Origin: GCA-2726245 sp035513655 | Lineage (GTDB): Bacteria > Planctomycetota > Planctomycetia > Pirellulales > Pirellulaceae | Assembly: GCA_035513655.1 (NCBI GenBank) | Contig: DATKBV010000645.1 | Location: 1-12,312, forward strand | Direction: 5' to 3' | DNA: 12,312 bases | In this document: one piece after another, positions 1-5,336 of the stretch | Layout of the letters: each line of letters begins with the position of its first letter | Position numbering within the stretch: the stretch's first letter is position 1 | The notes under the pieces: generated by a model | The model's database searches: none | The model's input: only the letters and a program-made list of their open reading frames with translations | Told to the model about the DNA's origin: nothing | Program-made: the position numbers and the translations under genes

Positions 1-639
1 GCCTTGCACGAAACTTTTGCGCAGGTGCTTTTTCTGGTCCTTGTCGAGTTCCTTGCCGTAATGCTTGACAACGTAATCGTGAGCGGCCAGCAGAAAACCG
101 CCCGTCCCGGCGGCCGGATCGCAAACGGTGTCGTCGGGACCGGGTTGAACACAATCCACGATGGCCTGAATCAACTGTCTCGGCGTGAAGTATTGCCCCG
201 CTCCCTTTGGCGATTCGCGGGCGCTGCGTTCCAGTAGCCCTTCGTAGATGTCTCCCTTCACGTCGGCTTGCATGCTGGACCACGTTTCCGCGCCGATCAG
301 GTCCACGATCAGCCGCCGCAACGTCGAGGGATTCTGGATTTCCTGCCGAGCCTTTTTGAAAATCTCGCCCAGCATACCCGGCTTCTTGCCGAGTTCTTCC
401 AGGATGTGCCGGTAGTGCAGTTCCAGCGCTTCGCCGTCCAGACGGATGAGGCTTTCCCAATTCATTTTTGCCGGCACGATCGGCGGCCGGTTGTACGGCG
501 GCTTGGTCTGTTCGTCGGCCATTTTCAGAAAGAGCAGAAATGTGATCTGCTCGGTGTAGGCCATGTACGACAGGCCGTCGTCGCGCAGGACGTGCGCGAA
601 GTTCCAGGCTTTGTTGACGATTTGCTGGGTCGTGTTCAT
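1..639 (-). CDS. hsdM: Type I restriction-modification system methyltransferase subunit HsdM (5' part, runs off window)
   Basis: HsdM is the N6-adenine methyltransferase subunit that, with HsdS, modifies the recognition site and forms part of the restriction complex. The 213 visible residues start MNTTQQIVNKAWNFAHVLRD and continue through the helical HsdM N-terminal domain (MAYTEQITFLLFLKM at about 26-40). They then show GQYFTPR (148-154) and the SAM-binding motif I DPAAGTGGF (174-182). The catalytic NPPY motif would lie beyond position 1, so catalytic integrity cannot be judged. The ATG at 639 is chosen because the protein then begins as HsdM family members do. No clear Shine-Dalgarno precedes it. 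It is separated from the rest of the hsd genes by two accessory genes and a 289-bp gap with TTCCGGAA repeats, so it may have its own promoter. Identity is near certain; it is truncated only by the window edge. Confidence 0.95.
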   Translation of the reverse strand, partial: MNTTQQIVNKAWNFAHVLRDDGLSYMAYTEQITFLLFLKMADEQTKPPYNRPPIVPAKMNWESLIRLDGEALELHYRHILEELGKKPGMLGEIFKKARQEIQNPSTLRRLIVDLIGAETWSSMQADVKGDIYEGLLERSARESPKGAGQYFTPRQLIQAIVDCVQPGPDDTVCDPAAGTGGFLLAAHDYVVKHYGKELDKDQKKHLRKSFVQG

Positions 640-649
640 GGAGGATTAG

Positions 650-920
650 TTTCCGGATACTTCCGGAACGCAGGATATTTCAGTCGGCGGAATGTTGCGC
701 AAGCAGTGTTGCGAGAAGCACTTATCGAAATCGCGGCTGAAGGCGACTTTTGCCGGAAGTTGCCGAAACGCCAGGTCCGCCGCTGCCAAAGTCCAGGAAG
801 TTTCCGGAAACGAACGTGTGCCGTGGAGAGACTGGCCACTCCGCTTAAGCGACGGAAGGATATGGACTTGCGTCAACGTCGTCACGTTGAAAGTGCAATG
901 ATCCGGAAAATTCCGGAAGA
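650..920. repeat. Array of four degenerate 20-bp dimers of TTCCGGAA upstream of hsdM
   Basis: The 289-bp gap between the AlbA_2 gene stop and hsdM contains TTCCGGAA-like octamers grouped in four pairs. Within each pair the copies repeat at exactly 10 bp: 651-668 (TTCCGGATAC then TTCCGGAA), 751-768 (TGCCGGAAGT then TGCCGAAA), 792-809 (TCCAGGAAGT then TTCCGGAA) and 901-918 (ATCCGGAAAA then TTCCGGAA). TTTCCGGAAA at 801-810 is a perfect palindrome. One-helical-turn spacing of palindromic half-sites suggests protein-binding sites, possibly an operator for hsdM. An eroded intergenic repeat family is the alternative. The pair nearest hsdM lies 12 bases before its ATG, where it would affect initiation. 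No convincing gene or promoter hexamers were found in the gap. Confidence 0.6.
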
Positions 921-928
921 ACTCTGGT

Positions 929-2329
929 TCACAACCCACGGTCGGTCCTTTCGTAAAACGTATTCTTTCCGCTCCCACGGCGGACCATAAGTCCCGCTTG
1001 TACCAATCGATTGAGATCCGTTCGCGCGGTGCGTTCCGACACCGCGTCCTCCCCGAGCGTGTCGAGATACTCGGCAACTGTCCACCGATCACCCGCGCTG
1101 AGCTTTTCAAGCACGGCTAGTTGTCTTTGATTGAGGGCTTGCTGAGCTGACTTTTTCGATTTCTGTTTGCTCACGAAAGTCAAAGTTGTGCCGGTGGGCC
1201 CCGATGTCCAATCCGGCCTGCGAAGCCCGGCCCTCTGGCACTCTTCCACAATCAGTTGCGTGCCACGCCCCAGCTTGTCGATGTAGCGACGAAGAAAGCA
1301 GACGTGGGCAATGTCTGGGTTTCTGGGCATCGACGGATGATCCTTCATTAGATCAGATTGCTTCCAGTCTTTCGGCAACGCCCCGGAATTCCAGATCGTG
1401 ATTCGATCGGGATAGACGTTGACACTCATGCCGCCGGATGGAGACGAATAGTCCCGATGCATCAGCCCATTAATGAAACCTTCCCGAAGCGACCAGAACG
1501 GATACACCGGTTGATCGTCCCGCTGCCAATCTCCATGACGAAACTCGGCCGCCACGCCGACTTTTGAATGTACGATCTCCACAAGACGCCCGAGCGTCCC
1601 AAACAAGTTCAAATCAAGGACTTCATCAAAGGGAATCTCTTTACCTCGCTTATCTGTTTCGTAAAGCGTGATACGGACGGCGGTCTGAGGAAAAACGGCT
1701 GTCGGATTCTTGCCAAACAAGACCACCGCCGCATTCGTGTACTGCCCCGCCACATGCAGCGAAAGCTCGCTTAACACCAAGACCGGCTCGCGCGGTTTGG
1801 CGAATTGATAACGACCGCCCTTTTCGATTTCCTCGGCAGCGCGAAGCACTTCGTCAAAATCCAAATCGTCGTCCACGATCCCCAAGGCGGAGCGACGCTC
1901 CCAACGTTCGTCCGAGTGAATACGATCCTGAATCATGCGTGACAAGTCATCAGGTTCAGCCGGTACAGTCGCTCCGGCTCGACGACACCAGATACGTCCG
2001 TGGATCATGTATGGCTTGGCCATGCCAACAGGTACATCGATCACCAGTATAGTTGCGTCGTCATCGGACTTTTCGATGGTTGCCGACCAGGCGGCGACCG
2101 GCAACACATTTTTGCGAAGATAATCTTCAACCTGACTTGCAGCATCGTCCGGATTAGCAATTGGCGTCAGAGCGCCAGTCGAATCAGCACCGACGACGAT
2201 CCTTCCGCCCATACCATTGAGAAACGCACAAACGGTCTTGGCGATCTCGGGCTTGTCCGCCGAGCTCAGAAACTCATGGTCTTCAGATTCATCAGCCGCA
2301 AGCAGGTTTGCAAAACGACCCGGGTTCAT
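929..2329 (-). CDS. AlbA_2 (Schlafen-like) domain protein with GHKL-type C-terminal domain and winged helix
   Basis: The 466-residue protein belongs to the broad group often annotated as 'putative DNA-binding domain / RecG-related helicase', although no helicase motifs are present. Residues about 12-135 match an AlbA_2 domain: an acidic ESEDHEFLSS stretch (14-23), AKTVCAFLNGMGGRIVVGAD (30-49) and a following strand-rich part. Near the middle is an HATPase_c_4-like region with the N-box REGFINGLMHRDY, DRITIWNSGALP, MPRNPDIA and KLGRGTQ. The last roughly 70 residues (from LNQRQLAVLEKL) form a winged helix-turn-helix with SERTARTDLNRLVQAGL. Its ATG overlaps the stop of the DUF4062 gene as ATGA, indicating translational coupling. 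Families with this architecture occur beside type I R-M genes. It could be a transcriptional regulator or a nucleic-acid effector of defence. The usual EFK lysine of AlbA_2 is leucine here. Family assignment is firm; function is inferred. Confidence 0.85.
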   Translation of the reverse strand: MNPGRFANLLAADESEDHEFLSSADKPEIAKTVCAFLNGMGGRIVVGADSTGALTPIANPDDAASQVEDYLRKNVLPVAAWSATIEKSDDDATILVIDVPVGMAKPYMIHGRIWCRRAGATVPAEPDDLSRMIQDRIHSDERWERRSALGIVDDDLDFDEVLRAAEEIEKGGRYQFAKPREPVLVLSELSLHVAGQYTNAAVVLFGKNPTAVFPQTAVRITLYETDKRGKEIPFDEVLDLNLFGTLGRLVEIVHSKVGVAAEFRHGDWQRDDQPVYPFWSLREGFINGLMHRDYSSPSGGMSVNVYPDRITIWNSGALPKDWKQSDLMKDHPSMPRNPDIAHVCFLRRYIDKLGRGTQLIVEECQRAGLRRPDWTSGPTGTTLTFVSKQKSKKSAQQALNQRQLAVLEKLSAGDRWTVAEYLDTLGEDAVSERTARTDLNRLVQAGLMVRRGSGKNTFYERTDRGL

Positions 2330-2898
2330 GACGCCTTACCTCCCGTGCATTGCTGGCGAATCCACTGGATATCTTTGAACGTTGTCTCGACATAGGTGAG
2401 CAACTCGTTGAAGTGGAAATACGGCTGCGCCCAGTCCCGTTCGTTGGCTGGCTTGTCAGCACGAATGGCATCGTCGTACATGTCGATCACTCGCAAATCA
2501 TCCATAACGGCGGTCTTCCGATAGATAATGCTCGGTATCGCTTTCCTGGTCCCGTCATCGTTGAAACGATACTGTTTGAACATTTGCCGCAGGAACGTCA
2601 CGTAGGCGTGGGCGACGAACCATCGCGGCGTATCCAGTCTGATCGCTTCTTTAATCTCTTTGTGCGTGATGCCGGAACCGTAGTACGGGCGAATGATGCC
2701 GAAAAACAAGTCGCTGTGTGCGACCGCGTCCAAACAGGCCCTAGTGTTACTGACTCCCGCGGGCTTGCGAATCGTACCAATGTGCGAATTGAACACCTCA
2801 TACCCGTAGGTGGTTAACACGCCACAGAGCTGAGCGACCTCGGTCTCGAATCCGTAGACGCTGGAAGCAACCATGATTTTCAGCTTCTTGCCGGCCAT
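2326..2898 (-). CDS. DUF4062 domain protein embedded in the hsd operon
   Basis: This 190-residue protein matches DUF4062 in its first half. It has strand 1 KIMVASSVYGFETEV (residues 7-21), then YGYEVFNSH, then ACLDAVAHSDLFFGIIRPYYG (about 55-74) and a conserved-looking acidic helix start THKEIKEAI with Glu81. This alternating Rossmann-like pattern resembles the TIR/nucleoside-deoxyribosyltransferase type of fold. A nucleotide- or NAD-directed activity, with Glu81 as candidate catalytic residue, is therefore possible but unproven. The second half is not recognisable. I chose the ATG at 2898. Its A is shared with the hsdS stop (TGATG), and GAGG sits 7 bases upstream inside hsdS. A TTG one codon earlier (2901) is a weaker alternative. 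The gene ends in an ATGA overlap with the AlbA_2 gene, so the pair is probably made together with HsdS. Its role in the R-M locus is unknown. Confidence 0.8.
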   Translation of the reverse strand: MAGKKLKIMVASSVYGFETEVAQLCGVLTTYGYEVFNSHIGTIRKPAGVSNTRACLDAVAHSDLFFGIIRPYYGSGITHKEIKEAIRLDTPRWFVAHAYVTFLRQMFKQYRFNDDGTRKAIPSIIYRKTAVMDDLRVIDMYDDAIRADKPANERDWAQPYFHFNELLTYVETTFKDIQWIRQQCTGGKAS

Positions 2899-4439
2899 CA
2901 ACTGACCTCGCCTTGGCGGCGGCGTTTACGGGACGCCTGCGGAATGCCAGTATCGGTCGCGTCGCGCTGTTCAAACCGGATGCGATCGAGTATCGCTGAG
3001 GCCGGTTCGTCGGTGGGGTCTTGCGGGACGAGTTTGCCCTCGAAGGCTTGCTTGAGGATGCTTTGCCGCAGCCGGGCCGCTCGACGCAGGCTGTGTTCAA
3101 TCGCCACCTCCGCCGACTCGATTTGCGAAAGCTTTTCGGAGACCGTCGCGACGATCTCGGTTTGCTCGGAGAGCGGTGCAAGTGGAACGACTATTCGTGA
3201 GAACTTGGCGGCGCTCAGATGGTTGATTCCGACTCCGGCTGCAACCTTTGTGAATACTTTGTTGACGTAGAAATGGCGGAACACAACGAGAAGGTACGCA
3301 CTCTGTGCGAGTGTTGGCTTCAGGCGGATAACTGTGTTTTGAAAGCAGCAGTCCTCAATTTCGCCATTCCAGACGACGGGCTTGCCGACTTGGTCAGGAC
3401 TACCCGACGCTTCCGACAGCAGAATGTCACCACGATGTAAGCGGTACGTCTTCAATTCACTCGGTTGGAACTCCATATCCAGAATATCGTCGAGGGCCAA
3501 ACCTGCTTCAGTGAGGTTTGCCGCTCTGATGTATTTCGTCGGGAACTTTTCGCTTCGGTTCTTCGGGGAGCGTTGTCGTCCAAGTTGCACATCTCCCACC
3601 TGTTCGACGCTCGCCCAGCACCAACCAACTGGGAGTATGGAGCGGTTCGTCGTGTCGGGGGGCGAGGGTTCGACGTACTTGGCTTGCCAGTTGTTGGGGG
3701 GCTGTTTGCCGGCGGCGGAGAATTTGGCCAGTTGGTCGGCTTCCCACTGGCGACGGCGCTCGATGAGGATACGTTCGAGCAGCTTCGAGGCCGGTTCAAC
3801 CTGCGGGTGCTGGATCCGCCACTCGGCGGTTAGCGCCCCTTCGACGGCCGCCTTGAGGACGCTCGCGCGGTAACGCTTGAGGTTCGCCCTCGTCCGCGTG
3901 AGCGCTGCCACCCCCGCCTCCAGGTCCGAGAACAGTTCTTCGATCTTCGCCACGATGCGCCGCTGTTCCGCGAGAGGCGGAACGGGAAATTCGACTTGAC
4001 GCAACGCCTTGCCAGTCAAGTGCTTGATTGTCGTGCCGGTGTAGTGCTTCGCAAAACGATTAGTGGTGGTTCCAAAGTAGAGAAAGTACGCCGCAAACTT
4101 TGGGTCGTATTCATCAGCACGAAAGCGAACTCTGTGGAGAGCCTTTTGTATTCGAGCATTATCTGCTTGCCCCTTCCAAACTGCGGCGCGTCCCGGCTCA
4201 CCACCTTCACAAATGACAAGATCGCCTGGATTAAGCCCAAATCGCGATTCCTCACCGGGCTCGAATCGCATCTCTTTCATGTTGCTCAGATCAAACGACA
4301 ACCAGCGCACATTGACGTTTCGCAGGTACGGTTGAAGAGTGCCCCGGTTCTTGTTCTTGTCAAGCATTTTGCCGAGGCACATCTCAGACGCAAGCGCATC
4401 AAGCGGCACATTCGGCCAGGGTCCGTTTGATTCGCTCAT
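2898..4439 (-). CDS. hsdS: Type I restriction-modification system specificity subunit HsdS
   Basis: HsdS is the DNA-recognition subunit that directs HsdM and HsdR to a bipartite site. The 513-residue protein has the canonical duplicated layout. Target-recognition domain 1 spans about residues 8-153. Conserved region 1 starts PPLAEQRRIVAKIEELFSDL (154-173) and continues as a helical spacer to about 205. Target-recognition domain 2 begins ILPVGWCWASVEQVGDVQLG (268-287) and runs to about 418. Conserved region 2 starts APLSEQTEIVATVSEKLSQI (421-440) and ends with QSILKQAFEGKLVPQDPTDE. The two target domains differ, predicting an asymmetric two-part target that cannot be read from sequence. The start at 4439 (MSESNGPWPN) is preferred: GAGG lies upstream, and an in-frame upstream extension to 4583 would only translate REP-like repeats. 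The tail KRRRQG is basic. The stop overlaps the DUF4062 start. Confidence 0.95.
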   Translation of the reverse strand: MSESNGPWPNVPLDALASEMCLGKMLDKNKNRGTLQPYLRNVNVRWLSFDLSNMKEMRFEPGEESRFGLNPGDLVICEGGEPGRAAVWKGQADNARIQKALHRVRFRADEYDPKFAAYFLYFGTTTNRFAKHYTGTTIKHLTGKALRQVEFPVPPLAEQRRIVAKIEELFSDLEAGVAALTRTRANLKRYRASVLKAAVEGALTAEWRIQHPQVEPASKLLERILIERRRQWEADQLAKFSAAGKQPPNNWQAKYVEPSPPDTTNRSILPVGWCWASVEQVGDVQLGRQRSPKNRSEKFPTKYIRAANLTEAGLALDDILDMEFQPSELKTYRLHRGDILLSEASGSPDQVGKPVVWNGEIEDCCFQNTVIRLKPTLAQSAYLLVVFRHFYVNKVFTKVAAGVGINHLSAAKFSRIVVPLAPLSEQTEIVATVSEKLSQIESAEVAIEHSLRRAARLRQSILKQAFEGKLVPQDPTDEPASAILDRIRFEQRDATDTGIPQASRKRRRQGEVS

Positions 4440-4461
4440 GCCACCAGCCTCGCGTCCCGTT
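4432..4461. repeat. Downstream copy of imperfect 30-bp direct repeat flanking the transposase cassette
   Basis: This 30-bp segment, containing the hsdS start codon, aligns without gaps to 5307-5336, which contains the last codons and stop of hsdR. I count 25 of 30 identities, with the first 11 bases (TCGCTCATGCC) exact. On the minus strand both copies read through GGCATGAGCGA. In the hsdR copy the ATGA would be an overlap of the hsdR stop with a start codon; in this copy it is the real hsdS start. The repeats bracket the transposase and REP units. They look like a duplicated hsdR-hsdS junction that has since diverged. Confidence 0.65.
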
Positions 4462-4465
4462 CTTG

Positions 4466-4546
4466 GCCCCAACGGGGTCGCATTCGATAGCCCAGGGCGC
4501 AGCCCTGGGTTACGGTCACGACGAACGCCAAAGCCCCAACGGGGCG
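4466..4546 (-). repeat. REP/BIME-like palindromic unit 1
   Basis: The unit contains three hairpins: CCCCAACGGGG (4467-4477), CCCAGGGCGCAGCCCTGGG (4491-4509) and GCCCCAACGGGGC (4533-4545). ATTCGATAG lies between the first two. It is an inverted copy of the unit at 4595-4679: same order of hairpins and similar spacers when one is reverse-complemented. Together they form a BIME-like head-to-head pair immediately upstream of hsdS. In RAYT systems such hairpins are the transposase's recognition substrates. Confidence 0.8.
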
Positions 4547-4594
4547 TGATTCGATACGCGACGCGATCACACGCGTAATGCAATTCCCGAATCG

Positions 4595-4679
4595 CGCCCC
4601 GTTGGGGCTTCGGCGTCGTTGTTGGTTCCCCGCTCCCAGGGCGTTGCCCTGGGCTATCGAATCCCGCCCCGTTGGGGCG
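4595..4679 (+). repeat. REP/BIME-like palindromic unit 2
   Basis: The hairpins are GCCCCGTTGGGGC (4596-4608), CCCAGGGCGTTGCCCTGGG (4635-4653) and GCCCCGTTGGGGC (4666-4678), with CTATCGAAT before the last. It has the opposite orientation to unit 1 and the same orientation as unit 3 beyond the transposase. It ends about 29 bases before the RAYT stop codon at 4708. The strong hairpins between RAYT and hsdS could also attenuate or terminate transcription from hsdR, although no U-run follows them. Confidence 0.8.
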
Positions 4680-4707
4680 AACACGGATCGCATCGACCCG
4701 AACTCGA

Positions 4708-5163
4708 TCAATCCCACACGTAACGCTCGTCCCATTCGAGACCGTGTCGGCGGAGAAACTCGCGAAACTCTTCTTGGAATGTCGTCTTGCGATGGTGCTC
4801 TTCCTGATTGGCGATGTAGGCTTTCACCTGTTCCACATTCGACTGGCTGACGGAAAATGCGCCGTAACCTCCCTGCCAATAGAAGTCTTTTACATCGGTG
4901 GCCTGTGTCTTGATCCAGGCGGAGGACGAGGTCTTCATTTCTTCGATCAACTTGGCAATCGTGATCGTGCGGGAGAGCTGACACAAACAATGCAAATGGT
5001 CTTCGACACAATTGACGATCAGCGACGGGCAGTCGATGTTGCGAAGCGTGCCCACCATGTAGGCATTCATGCCCTCGCGAAGTTCTTTGGTCTTGAGGAA
5101 CGGGGAGCGATGTTTCGTACTGAAGATGACATGCAATAAGACGTTCGCCAGGGATTGGGGCAT
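4708..5163 (-). CDS. IS200/IS605-family REP-associated tyrosine transposase (RAYT)
   Basis: This is a 151-residue Y1 (HUH-type) transposase, the usual length for compact RAYT proteins. It begins MPQSLANVLLHVIFSTKHRS, typical of the family. The metal-binding HUH motif is DHLHCL, with His56 and His58. WQGGYGAFSVSQS (96-108) is characteristic of the family. The catalytic tyrosine candidate is Tyr116 in VEQVKAYIANQEEHH, so all key residues appear present. It would nick single-stranded DNA beside REP hairpins and covalently bind the 5' end. REP-like units flank it at 4466-4679 and 5189-5273. It is on the same strand as the hsd genes but has 147-bp and 268-bp non-coding flanks, unlike the overlapping genes around it, which marks it as an insertion. 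No passenger genes are seen. Confidence 0.92.
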   Translation of the reverse strand: MPQSLANVLLHVIFSTKHRSPFLKTKELREGMNAYMVGTLRNIDCPSLIVNCVEDHLHCLCQLSRTITIAKLIEEMKTSSSAWIKTQATDVKDFYWQGGYGAFSVSQSNVEQVKAYIANQEEHHRKTTFQEEFREFLRRHGLEWDERYVWD

Positions 5164-5188
5164 GGTTGGCGCTCCGTGTGGGATGTTG

Positions 5189-5273
5189 CGCCCCGGTGGG
5201 GCTTTCGATGTAATGGCAATGCCGCATTCCCAGGCCTGCCGCCTGGGCTATCGAATCTCGCCCCGTTGGGGCG
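5189..5273 (+). repeat. REP/BIME-like palindromic unit 3 (other side of the transposase)
   Basis: The hairpins are GCCCCGGTGGGGC (5190-5202), CCCAGGCCTGCCGCCTGGG (5229-5247) and GCCCCGTTGGGGC (5260-5272), with CTATCGAAT between the last two exactly as in unit 2. The first two hairpins have diverged in loop or stem from units 1 and 2, with compensated arms that still pair. It lies between the hsdR stop and the RAYT start codon. Confidence 0.8.
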
Positions 5274-5306
5274 GAAGACGTCCGTGAGCTTGATGTAATC
5301 TGTGCC

Positions 5307-5336
5307 TCGCTCATGCCGCCAACCTCTCGTTCAGTT
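5307..5336. repeat. Upstream copy of imperfect 30-bp direct repeat (3' end of hsdR)
   Basis: Partner of 4432-4461, 25 of 30 bases identical without gaps. It covers the last codons of hsdR, the TGA at 5313-5311 and an overlapping ATG at 5314-5312 that begins ATGAGCGAG. The real hsdS gene begins ATGAGCGAA. This suggests the ATG here was the original hsdS start, now cut off from its gene by the cassette. Confidence 0.65.

Larger units (their letters stand above)
4462..5306 (-). mobile_element. REP-associated transposase cassette inserted between hsdR and hsdS
   Basis: About 845 bp, bounded by the 30-bp imperfect direct repeats at 4432-4461 and 5307-5336, separate hsdR from hsdS. It holds one RAYT gene (4708-5163) flanked by palindromic units on both sides (two downstream, one upstream relative to the gene). 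This is the usual self-contained arrangement of a RAYT with its cognate REPs. Everything in it except the transposase appears non-coding. Apparent long reading frames across it are repeat translations. The exact ends are inferred from the flanking repeats. IS200/IS605-type single-strand transposition does not normally make target duplications, so the mechanism that brought it here is unclear. Confidence 0.65.

Noticed and set aside
636..839. GTG-started 67-codon frame ending in an ATGA overlap with hsdM, as a possible leader or coupled gene
   Set aside because: Its residues mainly reflect the TTCCGGAA repeats read as FRKLP-like strings, and no ribosome-binding site or family was recognised. 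The overlap may be chance.
4440..4583. 48-residue N-terminal extension of HsdS
   Set aside because: It is entirely translated from REP unit 1, has no family similarity, and a good start with GAGG upstream exists at 4439.
4440..5306. CRISPR array, considered because of regularly repeated GC-rich palindromes
   Set aside because: Only three units, in mixed orientation, interrupted by a transposase gene and without uniform spacers; they are REP/BIME units.
4436..5314. Minus-strand open frame of 292 codons starting MSEAQITSS and overlapping the hsdR stop
   Set aside because: After its first few codons it translates REP hairpins and an alternative frame of the transposase gene. Only the first codons may be a relic of the original hsdS start.
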